Positions 12,564 through 24,029 of a stretch of DNA of 64,000 bases are shown piece after piece. Below the pieces are notes generated by a model. It saw nothing but the letters and a program-made list of their open reading frames with translations, was not told where the DNA came from and did not search any database. A program made the translations under genes and the position numbers. The DNA is from Pelobates cultripes. Its lineage: Eukaryota > Chordata > Amphibia > Anura > Pelobatidae. The DNA is taken from contig OW240921.1 in assembly GCA_933207985.1 (NCBI GenBank), positions 94,464,339-94,528,338 of the forward strand. The letters are read 5' to 3'. The stretch's first letter is position 1; every line of letters begins with the position of its first letter.

Positions 12564-13296
12564 GTAAGTTCAATGGATCCTAAATATGTGACAGTAAGTA
12601 CCATATTTTATTGTACAGTAACAATTGAGGGTAGTGTCAGTAATGATTAATTTTGTTTTAGAACTCTGGCCTAGAATTGCTTTTTAAAAACTAACACCAG
12701 ATCGGGGAAGAGAAGGATCCCTCAGGGTACTACACAGGTTACTTGTTGAGGCTCCACATCCACAGGACATGGTGAATTGTCAAGCTTGGCAAGCATGGTT
12801 CTTGGGCTCCTCTCTAAAAGTTGGCCTTAGGTGGCCACCTAAGTTGTCTATATGGTTAGTTCAGCTATGTATAGAGACATTCATGAATATGTTGCAAATA
12901 AAAAAGGGGAGATAAGTTCTAAAAGTCCCATTGTTGAGAAAATAAAATCATAATTCTTTTTAGAATTTGACAAAAGACCTGGGGTAGCAGCATTCCCAAA
13001 CATAGAAGACATTTCTCTGGTATAAAAAACCTAAACAAAAATGTTGCTAAGCCACTGCTGCAATTCTGAGACAACTGAGACTGAGGAGGCCACTCAAATT
13101 CAAGTAGAATAATGACTGTGGCGACACAGCCTAAGGCCACGATGGAACACTTTAAAATCAAACATCTGGATATTTTAGAACGGCTCAGTCAAAGCTCAGA
13201 CCTTCATTTGATGGAGAATCTGTGGAGAGACTTTATTGTGATTATTGTGTCTGATAGAATAAGTGGTGTCAATAATTATATTGCTCCCCTTTACAG
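12564..13296 (+). other. VWA1 intron between FN3 exons 1 and 2
   Basis: AT-rich intron without another exon. Its first bases (GTAAGTTCAATGGATCCTAA) share the ATGGATCCTA pattern with introns after FN3 exons 5 and 6, a trace of exon duplication. Confidence 0.55.
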
Positions 13297-13578
13297 AACC
13301 GATCCAAGAAATATCACTGCAGGTGAACAATGTAACAACGACCAGCTTTGAGCTGACCTGGCCAGGATTGCTGTCTCCTCTTAAAGATGAAAATTACCTT
13401 CTAGAGTATTCTCTGGAATCTGACACAAGTAGAACTATACAGATGGTTTTGCCTGGAGACCAGACTAGCATGGTACTGAGCAACTTAACCCCGAATACCA
13501 CGTATCGGGTGAAACTTACTCTTAAATCCAACTTCCGTTTAGTCCGACCACAAACTATCCAAGTTTCCACTCTCCCAG
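13297..13578 (+). CDS. VWA1: VWA1 FN3 domain 2 exon
   Basis: The exon lies between CCCTTTACAG and GTATGT, phase 1-1, 94 codons. It encodes an FN3 domain beginning EPIQEISLQVNNVTTTSF, with LTWPGLL (strand-B Trp), YLLEYSLESD, GDQTSMVLSNLTPNTTY and a VSTLPG end. The EPIQEI opening groups it with domains 3, 4 and 5 as the most recently related copies. It is out of place relative to the two-FN3 mammalian protein, so I read it as an added copy of FN3 type 1. Confidence 0.88.
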
Positions 13579-13750
13579 GTATGTGTAAAAAAGTCTAAAT
13601 ATAGGACACACTATTCTAATAATAATAAAAGTATTATGGGTACCCCCTCCAACAAGGAGTTAAGCAACCCAAAAAGAGAGAGAAACTGTAGACTAGGGAC
13701 CCAAAAAGAGGGAGAACTGGTGGATATATCCCTTCCTGGATCCTCCTTTA

Positions 13751-15159
13751 CAGGGCAGGACTGGGGATACAAAGCAGCCCTGTAAAAAAAATCTATGCCA
13801 GCCCCATAAGTCATTGTGCTATGTAGGGTGTATATATATATATATATATGCAATTGAAATAGTTGGCTGCACTCTCGGATTTCCTGAAAATGTAACTTTT
13901 ATTGAAATATTTAAGAGAAGATCAACGTTTCAGTCCCTCTTGTGGACTTGCATCAGGATCATGACGAAAGTCCACAAGAGGGACTGAAACGTTGATCTTC
14001 TCTTAAATATTTCAATAAAATATATAGGCAATTTAAATAGTTGGCTGCACACTCATGCTTACTACAGACAAGCTCACGGTACACACATGCTCACCACAGA
14101 CAGGCTCCGACACACCCATGCTCCTTACAGACAAGCTCACTAACACACACACACATATGATCCCTACAGACAAGCTCACTGACACACATACAAGCTCACT
14201 CACTAGCAGGCACACACACACACACACAACTCACTAGCAGGCACACACACACACACACACAGGCTCCCTCACTAGCAGATGCACGCACACACACACAGAG
14301 GCAGACAGTCACTGACACCCAGGCAGACAGCCACACACACAGGCAGACAGTCATTGACACCGAGGCAAACACCCACACATACAAAGGCAGACAGTCACAC
14401 ACACACACGCAGTCACACACAGGCAGACAGTCACACACAGGCAGACAGTCACACACAGACAGTTACACACTCACAGACAGTCACACACTCACAGGCAGTC
14501 ACACACTCACAGGCAGTCACACACAGACAGTCACACACTCACACAGACAGTCACACACTCACACAGGCAGTCACACAGACAGTCACATACTCACACAGTC
14601 ACACACTCACACAGACAGTCACACACTCACACAGGCAGTCACACAGACAGTCACACACTCACACAGAGACAGTCACACACTCACAGGCAGTCACACAGAG
14701 ACAGTCACACAGTCACACACTCACACAGACAGTCACACACTCACACAGAGACAGTCACATACTCACAGGCAGTCACACACTCACACACTGACCTCCTTCT
14801 TCCCTCCTGCTTGGAGTTCCTGGAGGCTGGTTGTTGGGGAATCAGGGACTCCTTCCTGCTTCCCATGCTGCAGTCAGCCGGGCCCCGCCGCAGGTAAGCC
14901 CCGCCCTCACCGCACGCTAAGCCCCGCTAGCCCCGCCCTGTCGCACTAAGCTCCGCCCCGCCACAATCTTTTTTTTTTTTTTATCATCATCATCATCCCG
15001 GCCGGCCGTGTGGGAGCTGTGCCGGCCGGCTCCCCCTGCTCCCATGGGGCTCTGTGCGGCCGGAGCTGTCAGCCCAATGATTAGGGCTGTCAGTCCGGCC
15101 CCAGATGCCGCGGCCCACCGGGAAATTTCCCGGTATCCCGGTGGGCCAGTCCGGCCCTG
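13751..15159. mobile_element. Non-autonomous hAT-type element (hAT-2) with CA-repeat cargo
   Basis: The 1409-bp element starts CAGGGCAGGACTGG and ends GGGCCAGTCCGGCCCTG, giving inverted ends of CAGGGC(C)GGACTGG type. A perfect 8-bp duplication CTCCTTTA flanks it at 13743-13750 and 15160-15167. Inside are a nested palindrome (13897-14020), a long CACACA/ACAGACAGTCACACACTCAC array (about 14130-14790) and a GC-rich segment at about 14880-15130. There is no transposase, so it must have moved with help in trans. It lies in the VWA1 intron between FN3 exons 2 and 3. Confidence 0.88.
13897..14020. repeat. Palindrome, about 53-bp arms, nested in hAT-2
   Basis: Bases 13897-13949 and 13968-14020 are inverted copies (core GATCAACGTTTCAGTCCCTC) around an 18-nt loop. 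The outer sequence AATAGTTGGCTGCAC is repeated in direct orientation at 13858 and 14036. Confidence 0.85.
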
Positions 15160-15167
15160 CTCCTTTA

Positions 15168-15967
15168 TGTTTACCTACACTCAAGACCTACCTCATCCTT
15201 TTGTGCAATAGGACTGGGATTATTTTCCTTTCCTTGTGGATGGAAGTTGATTAGCTTATTTGTTTCCCTTGGAGTAGCCCTTTATAGTTTTTAGATGTTT
15301 TTTGTTTTTTTTTGTTTTTTGAGCCGTAGTATTAATAAAAGTAGGATTTCCACAGTTTTTTGTTGTTACCGTTCTCCACCAGCCCTCGATTGAGGTTCCC
15401 CCAGGCTGAAACTCAATCAATGGCTGGTGGAGAATGGTAACAACAAAAACAACTTTCAATATTCTTAAATTTTTTAACTCATTATTATAATATTGAACAT
15501 TGCATGAAGATATATATATATATATATATATATGTATACCTGATACTAATATTTTAATGTAAGCTCCCAAAAGGAGGGTATTTATTTTATAATGCTCTGT
15601 AATATACATTTATTATAACCTTCAACTAGAAAATAGGTAACAAAGTCATCTTTCCTGTGACCTAAATATTTATGTGTCATATTCACTTTCTTATTTTCTG
15701 TCCAAATACTCCTAGCCAAACTGTTAAAACAATTTGAATTCTCACGTTAGTGAATAACTTTGTATGTAACTAATGCCATCATGCTAGGTGGGATTAATCG
15801 GAGAGATTTTACTCCAAAGATAAAAAAAAAAACTAAAAAAAACTTCTAAAGATCCTCCACTAAGGCTGTGTGTTCCGCCAACACCCATAATTCTCTAGCC
15901 TCTAACCATAGCTGATACAGAATTATTGGAATTGTCCAACACCAGGAGCAGTTTATCACCCCTTTTG
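15168..15967 (+). other. VWA1 intron between hAT-2 and hAT-3
   Basis: No gene. A TA microsatellite lies at about 15511-15534. Two inverted segments (TTGTTGTTACCGTTCTCCACCAGCC and its complement, about 15360-15442) form a hairpin of the kind produced by decayed inverted-repeat elements. Confidence 0.45.
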
Positions 15968-16094
15968 TGTAGAGTCAGGGCCGGTGCAAGGATTTTTGCC
16001 GCCCTAGGCAAAAGTAAAGTTTGCCGCCCCCCCCCCCCATATGACATCACAATGCCCCATTTTAACTAACGCAAGTGCTGCAGTGCCGCCGTGT

Positions 16095-16184
16095 TTACAT
16101 TAAAAGGCCTGCAGGGACAGGCTATAGACACCAGAACCACTACATTAAGCTGCAGTGGTTCTGGGGACTAAAGTGTCCCTTTAA
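16095..16184. mobile_element. T2-like MITE end inside hAT-3
   Basis: The segment ends ACTAAAGTGTCCCTTTAA and carries the inverted pair CCAGAACCACTACATTAAGC / TGCAGTGGTTCTGG. The left TTAA end is not clear, so the piece is partial. Confidence 0.5.
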
Positions 16185-16699
16185 TGTGAGGTAAATTAGA
16201 GCTTAGTGCCACGAATAATATACTAGATTGCCTACTTACAATCAGATGAGGATGGTGATGGGCTCTAGCTGCAGTCTGGCTCCACTCGTCTGGAGGCTGT
16301 TTGTGTTCTGGGAGAACGGGAAGCAGCTCCATTTTTTGGGGGCCCTTTACACAGCTCAAGGTCTGGGCCCCAGGGTCCACCTTCATGTTCCACCAATTAT
16401 TTTGTTCACAGGAGTAGGGGATGTCCTGATATGTGTGTGTAAGGAATGCATTGTGTGAATCTGTGTTTGTATGTGTAAGGGCTGCAATGTGTGTTTCAAT
16501 GTATGTACGGGATGCAGTGTGTGCGTCTGTAAGGGGTGCATTGAGTGTGTGTAAGGAATGCATTGTGTTTCTGTGTGTGTAAGGGATGCATTGTGTGTAA
16601 GGGTTGAATTGCTTGTGTGTGTGTGTGTGTGTGTAATGCATTGTGCGTTTTTCTGTGTGCAAGGGGTGCATTGTGTGTGTGTGTGATGGATGTCAATCT

Positions 16700-17620
16700 C
16701 TCCCCCCTCCCTTGTCCCTCTCTTCTCCCCCTCTCCCTCCCTCGTCACTCTCTTCTCTCCCCCCCCTTGTCCCTCTCTTCTCCCCCCCTTGTCCCTCTCT
16801 TCTCCCCCCTCTTGTCCCTCTCTTCTCCCCCCTCTTGTCCCTCTCTTCTTCCCCCTCCCTTGTCACTCTCTTCTCCCCTGCGTGTCCCTCTCTTCTCCCC
16901 CTCCCTTGTCACTCTCGTCTCCCCCGTTGTAACTCTCTTCTCCCCTCCCCACTCTCATTCCCCCTCCTAACCCCGTCAATTCCCCTCCCTGTCAATTTCT
17001 CCCCCCCACCTTGTCAATTTATTCCCCCCACCCTGCCTGTCCATTTATCCCCCCACCCTGCCTATCCATTTATCCCCCCCCCACTGTCCATTTATTCCCC
17101 CCCTCCCTGTCCATTTATTCCTCCCCCTCCCCTCCCTGTCCATTTATTCCCCCCAGATCCATTTTATTTCCCCCCTCCCTCCTGTCCACATTCCCCACCT
17201 CCCCTCCTGTCCATTTATTCCACCTCCCTCCTGTCATTGTTCCCCCCTCCCCTCCTGTCCATTTTATTCCCCCCTCCTGTCCATTTATTTCCCCCCCTGT
17301 CCGTTTTATTCCCCCCTCCCCTCCTGTCCCCCCCTCCTGTCCATTTATCCCCCCCTCCTCCCTGTCATTTTATTCCCCCCTCCCCTCCTGTCCATTTATT
17401 CCCCCCCTCCTGTCCATTTATTCCCCCCCTCCCTGTCATTTATTCCTCCCCCTCCTGTCCATTTATTCCCCCCTCCTGTCCATTTATTCCCCTCCTGTCC
17501 ATTTATCCCCCCCCTCCTGTCCATTTGTTCCTCCCCCCCTCCCTGTCCATTTTATTCCTCCCCACCCCCACCCCCGTCCATTTATTCCTTCCCCGTCCAT
17601 TTATTCCCCCCACCCTCCCT
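16700..17620. repeat. C/T-rich minisatellite, about 20-24 bp units
   Basis: The first part repeats TTGTCCCTCTCTTCTCCCCCC. The second repeats CCCTCCCTGTCCATTTATTC with length variation. It is open on the plus strand in several frames because it almost lacks A and G, so the long frame at 16643-17710 is an artefact of composition. Confidence 0.85.
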
Positions 17621-17629
17621 ACCTCTATT

Positions 17630-17815
17630 GTAGCGTGGCCGAGCCCTCTATTGGTCCGCGGGTACAGGTTGCTTTTGTTTCCTGTACCCGGCCGGACTAA
17701 AAGGAAGTGAACACTCAGTGTTCACTTCCTGTTAGTCCGGCCGGGTACAGGAGACAGCTGCTCTCTGTACCGGTCGGACCATGCCATAGAGGGCTCGGCC
17801 ACGCTACAGAGAGGG
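17630..17815. repeat. About 185-bp GC-rich palindrome in hAT-3
   Basis: GTAGCGTGGCCGAGCCCTCTA at the left is matched by the inverted TAGAGGGCTCGGCCACGCTAC at the right, and further inside GTACCCGGCCGGACTAA is matched by TTAGTCCGGCCGGGTAC. The centre is GAACACTCAGTGTTC. The two arms can pair almost throughout. Confidence 0.8.
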
Positions 17816-18062
17816 AGCTGACAGGTGGGAGCGCTGAGCGCTTCCCTCCTGTCAGCCTCTCCCCATGCTGCGCCCGGGCGGTGCGGTCCGCCCTCATGGA
17901 CGCACCGCCCGGGCAAAGCTGCAGCCGCCTGAGGCTCTTTACAGAGCGCTCGGGCGGCTGCAGCATTAGGGGGGCCGGCGCTCCTGGCGGCGCCCCCTCC
18001 CAAGGGGCGCCCTAGGCGGCTGCCTAGTCCGCCTTACAGGTAGCGCCGGCCCTGTGTAGAGT

Positions 18063-18693
18063 CTACACCAAAGTGTGTAAAGTCGATGCAGTGTCACGTG
18101 CATATTGTATCTGCTGGTGATTACTTTATGCTTTCAAAACTCCATTAAATACAGTTTTTATTTCAGAAACAAGAGGTAACGAGAGCCCTACTTAAACAAG
18201 CAAGTATTCTAAGGGAGATTAGGGAAGAAGACCCAAAGGGTAACAATACATTTAGGACACAGAAATTCACTTTTTGATATGCTTCACAATAAATGTGGGT
18301 TTTAGGGAAAATCTGACAACACTGCTTTTGAGCTTGTAACTTAAAAGATAAGAAAAAATAGTTATCATATGTAAAATATGCAAGCGTTTTCTAAATGCAA
18401 GTGGATAAAAGTTTATGAGAGGAAATCATCCTCTACCAATTAACCTATAAAGAATATTCTGCTAATAATTATCTGAAAAAGATGACCTTTTCATGAGTAT
18501 GATCTATATGTAACCTTTATATTTTATTTACAATTTGTACCGTTAATGAAACTTGAAGACTTTAGTTGCCCACTCCTGAAGAAACATGTCCTGGTTTATG
18601 TATGATGCATGGAAGTCCTGTGCTTGTTATGACAGTAGAAATGTATCTGATGCAATGTGAAGTAGCACTAATGACATCATTCCACTTTCACAG
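18063..18693 (+). other. VWA1 intron upstream of FN3 exon 3
   Basis: No gene. Its last 150 bases (TTAATGAAACTTGAAGACTT and onward) are clearly similar to the intron end before FN3 exon 4, showing that the duplicated unit included flanking intron. Confidence 0.6.
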
Positions 18694-18975
18694 AACCGAT
18701 CCAAGAAATATCATTGCAGGTTCATGATGTAACAACTACCAGCTTTCGGCTGACCTGGCTAGGCCTGCAGTCTCGAGTTAAAATACAGAGCTTCCTTTTG
18801 GAGTATTCACTGGCATCTGACACAAGTAGAACCATGAAGGAGATTTTGCTTGGAGATCAGACTAGTACGGTACTGGACAATTTAACTCCAAATACAACAT
18901 ATCGGGTGACACTCATTCCTAAATCCAATGTGCATGCAATCCGGCCACAAACTATACAAGTCTCAACTGTGCCAG
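18694..18975 (+). CDS. VWA1: VWA1 FN3 domain 3 exon
   Basis: A 94-codon phase 1-1 exon between CCACTTTCACAG and GTATGT. It reads EPIQEISLQVHDVTTTSF, LTWLGLQ with the strand-B Trp, FLLEYSLASD, GDQTSTVLDNLTPNTTY and VSTVPG. It is among the nearest relatives of domains 2 and 4. The reading frame runs on into the intron but has no family resemblance beyond the donor, so the exon ends at 18975. No stop or frameshift lies inside, which suggests the copy is used. Confidence 0.9.
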
Positions 18976-19697
18976 GTATGTTTACTAGATCCCAACCTGC
19001 TGTAAGGTGTCATTCACTGGAGAACATTTACCCCAGTAATTTTGCAGGGGTGTTAATTTGTGCCCTCCTAATTACCGGGGGAAGTTCAACCGCCAAAATT
19101 ATTGTATGTGCCAAGCACTGCTGACCAAGGACTGCATGGTCAGTTGTCCCAAAACAGTTGGGTGACTTTTACAGTAACACCCATGTTGTATGCAATCTAT
19201 ATACAAAAATATAATATTTCTACAGTCAGTTCTGTGGTACGTAGGCTTTGAAGAATAATATAGTAAGACGTTACTGTGGATTCTCTTGTGGTTTTGAAAT
19301 GTAAGTTATCACAGCTCAATACATCTTTCTGTAGTACATAATACTGGTAATAAATTACTTAGCGTATTACATCATCGCATTGGGATCTCAGTACAAATTA
19401 CACCTTCACATGAATCATAGCCCTGATAAGAAAAATATATAAAAGTCTGCCTGTAAAAATGTTCTACTGACATATTTCTCATAAAAACGTGTACTCATGA
19501 TTTTTATTGACTTCTGTTTAACACATATGGCTTCTTTACAAGCTAACTCATTAATGAGACTTGAAGACTTGAGCAGCCCATTCCTGCAGTAACATGTCCC
19601 TATTCATGTTAAATTTAAATAACATGCCTGTTATGACCAGAGTACAATATCTCATGCAACATTTCGTAGCTATAATGGTATTTCTCCTCTTTCACAG
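18976..19697 (+). other. VWA1 intron between FN3 exons 3 and 4
   Basis: AT-rich, without other exons. Bases 19549-19697 are the duplicate of the intron end before FN3 exon 3 (shared TTAATGARACTTGAAGACTT, AACATGTCC and TGTTATGAC blocks). Confidence 0.6.
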
Positions 19698-19979
19698 AAC
19701 CAATTCAAGAAATATCACTGCAGGTTCATGATATAACAAGTACTAGCTTTCGGCTGAGCTGGCCAGGCTTGTTGTCTCAAGTTGAAGGAGCAAGTTACCT
19801 TTTGGAATATTCAGTGGAATCTGAAAATAGTAGGACTAAACAGGCGATTTTGCCCAGAGATCAGTCTAGCACAGTACTAAGCAACTTGACTCCGAACACC
19901 AGCCATCGAGTGACACTCATTCCTAAATCCAACGTACGCATAATCCGGCCAAAAACTATACGAGTCTCCACTCTCCCAG
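19698..19979 (+). CDS. VWA1: VWA1 FN3 domain 4 exon
   Basis: A 94-codon phase 1-1 exon after TTTCACAG. It reads EPIQEISLQVHDITSTSF, LSWPGLL, YLLEYSVESE, DQSSTVLSNLTPNTSH and VSTLPG, ending before GTGTGT. The donor is weaker than the GTATGT of its sisters. The Tyr that usually follows NT(T/S) is His here, the main departure from the FN3 pattern. It is followed by an intron that received a LINE insertion. Confidence 0.88.
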
Positions 19980-20139
19980 GTGTGTTTGATAGATTCCAAT
20001 GATGGGATACTTTATAATATTGCACATTCTCAATATAATTACCTCAGGATTATCAGAGGACTAAATGCATACTTTAATGAGAACATATATAAAACAAAAT
20101 CATCCTATTTAGTAGCATACATTTTTCATATCCTCACCC

Positions 20140-21102
20140 GACTCTCTTTAATATTTTTATTAGTGATATTGCAGAAGGTCTTGATGGTAAGGTATGTCTT
20201 TTTGCTGATGATACTAAGATATGTAACAGGGTTGATGTTCCAGGAGGGATAAGCCAAATGGCAAATGATTTAGGTAAACTAGAAAAATGGTCAGAATTGT
20301 GGCAAATGACATTTAATGTGGATAAGTGCAAGATAATGCATCTTGGACGTAAAAACCCAAGGGCAGAGTACAGAATATTTGATAGAGTCCTAACCTCAAC
20401 ATATGAGGAAAGGGATTTAGGGGTGATTATTTCTGATGACTTAAAGGTAGGCAGACAATGTAATAGAGCAGCAGGAAATGCTAGCAGAATGCTTGGTTGT
20501 ATAGGGAGAGGTATTAGCAGTAGAAAGAGGGAAGTGCTCATGCCATTGTACAGAACACTGGTGAGACCTTACTTGGAGTATTGTACACAGTACTGGAGAC
20601 CGTATCTTCAGAAGGATATTGATACCTTAGAAAGGGTTCAGAGAAGGGCTACTAAACTGGTTCATGGATTGCGGGATAAAACTTACCAGGAAAGGTTAAA
20701 GGATCTTAACATGTATAGCTTGGAGGAAAGACGAGACAGGGGGGATATGATAGAAACATTTAAATATATAAAGGGAATCAACACAGTAAAGGAGGAGACT
20801 ATATTTAAAAGAAGAAAAACTACCACAACAAGAGGACATAGTCTTAAATTAGAGGGACAAAGGTTTAAAAATAATATCAGGAAGTATTACTTTACTGAGA
20901 GGGTAGTGGATGCATGGAATAGCCTTCCAGCTGAAGTGGTAGAGGTTAACACAGTAAAGGAGTTTAAGCATGCGTGGGATAGGCATAAGGCTATCCTAAC
21001 TATAAGATAAGACTAGGGACTAATGAAAGTATTTAGAAAATTGGGCAGACTAGATGGGCCGAATGGTTCTTATCTGCCGTCACATTCTATTTTTCTATGT
21101 TT
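20140..21102 (+). mobile_element. 5'-truncated non-LTR retrotransposon (Rex1/CR1-like) in sense orientation
   Basis: From about 20142 a frame without stops runs to 21010, giving about 290 residues: the C-terminal part of a LINE reverse transcriptase. FADDTKI carries the catalytic Asp pair, followed by the thumb-region patterns LEKWSELWQMTFNVDKC, LVRPYLEYC and DTLERVQRRATKLV, and the frame ends AILTIR. A short 3' UTR follows (GATGGGCCGAATGGTTCTTA) with a CTATGTTTCT tail. The endonuclease and N-terminal reverse transcriptase are missing. ACTCT occurs at both borders and may be a short target duplication. The intact frame suggests a fairly young insertion. Confidence 0.85.
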
Positions 21103-21666
21103 CTACTCTGTTGTCTATAAATGCACCCTTTCCTATAAGTACTGAATTTATAGGCACCGAGTAATAGGGGACAGGCTAGTGACACGAAACCCATCACTTG
21201 TGTCACCATATTGGCAGGTCAGCCAGGCATATATGTACATTTACACTAGGCCACCTGACAATCAAGCAGGGTGGCCCACTGAAGGCAACCATGCAGGGAG
21301 CAGCCTTCTATGCGGGGTCCTAATGCCAAGATCCTGTCGAATGGTGCGCTTTCTGGGGACAGTTTCCTGGTATCCCCAAAAGTGGGACACCAGGGAACAA
21401 AGTCAAGATGGCGAGACTGGACCAAAAAATAGTGACTTTTGGGAGGACTGCTGTTTCCACCATACTGCTGATTTCTTGTTTAGCAATGTCTGTTATCTGT
21501 AAACCATAAAAAAGTTTGACCATGACATTTTGCAATATACTCATTTAAGTTTACTCTAATGTGGTTTCACAAAAAAGGTAGGAATAAAGTATGATATATT
21601 CTGGAGAGCTTTTAGTCCGATAGTATAGTAGGGCTAATAACCCACACATCTCACTGGCATACTATA
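21103..21666 (+). other. VWA1 intron, no gene
   Basis: Intronic sequence between the LINE and a MITE. It contains a T2-like fragment with TTTCTGGGGACAGTTTCCTGG near 21350, but no exon. Confidence 0.4.
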
Positions 21667-22092
21667 TTAAAGGATCACTATAGTGTCAGGAAAACAAAGC
21701 TTACCTTCAGCAGCTTACCTTAATCCAGCGCCAGGATCCCTTGGCGCTGGTGACCTCTCCTCCCCCGCCGAAGTCAGTTCCCGAGTGGAGCGGAATGCGC
21801 ATGCGTGGCAAGTGCCGCGCGTGCATTCAAAGAGTCCATAGGAAAGCATTTCTCAATGCTTTCCTATGGACGCTCTGCGCGATGGATGCAAAATTCGCAT
21901 CCAGCGTTGCAGATGCGCCTCTAGCGGCTGTCAGGAATACAGCCACTAGAGGTTGGCTTAACCCCTAATGTAAACATAGCAGTTTCTCTGAAACTGCTAT
22001 GTTTACATGTGAAGGGTTAAAACCTGAGGGACCTGGCACCCAGACCACTTCATTGAGCTGAAGTGGTCTGGGTGACTCTAGTGTCCCTTTAA
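21667..22092. mobile_element. T2-like MITE, full length
   Basis: It begins TTAAAGGATCACTATAGTG and ends CTCTAGTGTCCCTTTAA. It is 426 bp long, with an internal inverted repeat (AGAAAGCATT..AATGCTTTCCTATGG type) and the family block ACCTGGCACCCAGACCACTTC. Same family as 24213-24668, 39283-39575 and 62824-63270. Confidence 0.8.
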
Positions 22093-22280
22093 GTCACCTG
22101 TTAGATTAGGATGCTAAAAGCAGAAATCTACCTAGATAACCTAAGAACTATCAGCTATATACCTCTGAAAGAAATGGGAGTTCTGATCCAAAAATAATTA
22201 TTTTAAATGCCTAGAAGAGGATTTGTATGCATCATTATGAAAACCTATCAAATGTGTACTCTCAAAGTGCTCTCAAAATG

Positions 22281-22311
<31 letters not shown>

Positions 22312-22477
22312 CATGTATTGCTCTTTAATCCTTAAAAAAGAATATAAGTGTAACTTCTACATTCTATTTCAGAAGACTACCTCAATATATGTATTTGTTT
22401 GTTATGACCAGGATTTAGACAAGTAATATAGAGTAATGTAGCTGATGCGATGTGTTTGTTTTTTTCTCATTTGCCAG
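22093..22477 (+). other. VWA1 intron upstream of FN3 exon 5
   Basis: A TA microsatellite lies at about 22286-22312. The last 100 bases share TGTTATGACCAG and GTAATGTAGCTGATGCGATGTG with the other FN3 introns. Confidence 0.55.
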
Positions 22478-22762
22478 AACCCATCCAAGAAATACCACTG
22501 CAGGTTCATGACATAACAACTACAAGCTTTCGACTAACATGGCCACAGCTGTTTTCGTCTTCAATTAATGAAGAGATTTACCTTTTGGTATATTCACCGG
22601 AATCTGACATACGGAGGACTATACGGAAGAGTTTATCTGGAGATCAGACTAGTTTGGAACTGGGCGATTTAAACCCAAATACCATCTACCGGGTCACACT
22701 TACACCTAAATCCAGTATCATCAATATCCGACCCAAAACAATACTGGTCTCCACTCTCCCTG
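22478..22762 (+). CDS. VWA1: VWA1 FN3 domain 5 exon
   Basis: A 95-codon phase 1-1 exon between TTTGCCAG and GTATGT. It reads EPIQEIPLQVHDITTTSF, LTWPQLF, YLLVYSPESD, GDQTSLELGDLNPNTIY and VSTLPG. It is one codon longer than its neighbours in the B-C loop (SSSINEE). Its NLT glycosylation sequon is changed to DLN. The intron after the donor repeats TGTTTAGTGGATCCTAA, as after exons 1 and 6. Confidence 0.88.
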
Positions 22763-23747
22763 GTATGTTTAGTGGATCCTAATTATTGATTAATTGGTTA
22801 CATTGGACAGATATAGTCAGGCTAGGCATCCTAAAAGGCACATGTCTAGAGCACAAGCCCGACTTTATTGGGGGCCACATGGGAAGAATTTTTAATAATG
22901 CCTCTTTCTTGGGGCATATGGGGTATCTGAGAAGCAAATCCAGCCTTTTCATCAATGAGGGTTGTTATTAGAAAAGCACAGTGGTTGGACAAAGTTCTAA
23001 AAGTTGAGCCTCGGCATGAGCATTCCATTCGTTTCTGTGGTAACTGTTCTAGTTTTAGAACCGACCAAATGCCGTTGATCTACCACGTGGTCATCTTGGC
23101 TTAATAAATATGGTGTAACAAATGATAGTAATGATGAAGACAATACTCTTTCTGAATCTATTTAACTAATGGAAACTTGGAATTCTCTATCTGTGAATAA
23201 TTCAAGGAGATTATTCCTAAGAAGGAAACCTCTGCTAAAATTACTGTAGATGTATTTTATGGACACACAAAAAAGAAACGCAGTTATTCTCTATGATCTT
23301 CACTGCTGCACTCCCTGCATATAAGCAGTTTAGACCATAGAGACTAACTGTTAGTTTTCAAACACTGTCCGACCAAAGGTGCATGTACATGACTGAAGGA
23401 TCCTGTCATATACTAAAGGTAGGGCTAAGTTTTTCTTATATTTTACGTGTACTTCGTGTTACAAAAATCTATTCCCTTTCAAAACTCGAAGAAAGGATTA
23501 TTATATTAACAAACAGTTGTCCCTTAAGACACGTTAGCACATGTCACTGAATGAGGAGAGCTCCCTTATCTCCAATGTCAACATTTTTATCTGCTGAAAT
23601 TTGGAGTTAAATACTGGCACAGGAAAACATGAAAGTAGAAAGCCTCATTACATTTAAAACACATGAAAATTCCAGGTCAGTTATTACCAGGAGTAATGTA
23701 TCCAATGTAATACGTCTGTAGTTATAATTAATTTTCTCCTTTCATAG
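22763..23747 (+). other. VWA1 intron between FN3 exons 5 and 6
   Basis: No exon or recognisable repeat. The final 70 bases match the ends of the other type-1 introns (ACCAGGAGTAATGTATC, then TTTCTCCTTTCATAG). Confidence 0.5.
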
Positions 23748-24029
23748 AACGATCCCAACCATTAGAAATAAAGGTTCATGACTTGACATCTAGAAGCTTT
23801 CGGCTTACCTGGCCACGGGTGTTGGACCGAGTTGGAGAAGAAAGTTACCAATTGAAGTATACCTTAGTATCCGATGTACAGAGGAGCACACAGAGAGTTC
23901 TACCTGCAGATCAGACAAGTTTCGTACTGGGGAACTTGGTCCCTAATGCCACCTATCAAGTGACACTAACACCTGAATCCAATGTTAAGTTTATACAACC
24001 ACAAACTATACGGGTCTCCACTCTGCCAG
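23748..24029 (+). CDS. VWA1: VWA1 FN3 domain 6 exon
   Basis: A 94-codon phase 1-1 exon after CTCCTTTCATAG, ending before GTACGT. It reads ERSQPLEIKVHDLTSRSF, LTWPRVL, YQLKYTLVSD, ADQTSFVLGNLVPNATY and VSTLPG. It differs from copies 2-5 at the N-terminal segment and is closer to 1 and 7, so it is probably an older duplicate. NAT is a possible glycosylation site. Confidence 0.88.

Larger units (their letters stand above)
15976..18054. mobile_element. Non-autonomous hAT-type element (hAT-3), 2.1 kb
   Basis: It starts CAGGGCCGGTGCAAGG and ends TAGCGCCGGCCCTG, and is flanked by a perfect 8-bp duplication TGTAGAGT at 15968-15975 and 18055-18062. The subterminal GCCGCCCTAGGC motif recurs inverted near the right end (GCGCCCTAGGCGGC). 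Inside are a T2-like MITE end (to 16184), a TG-rich patch, a CCCTCCCTGTCCATTTATTC minisatellite (about 16700-17620) and a large GC-rich palindrome (about 17630-17960). Long frames through it are Pro/Leu/Ser-rich repeat translations, not proteins. No transposase was seen. Confidence 0.9.

Noticed and set aside
14279..14791. 170-codon frame rich in Thr, His, Ser and Gln
   Set aside because: Microsatellite of CA/CAGTCACA type inside hAT-2.
16643..17710. 355-codon proline-rich frame
   Set aside because: A C/T minisatellite inside hAT-3 that lacks stop codons by composition, with no start context or homology.
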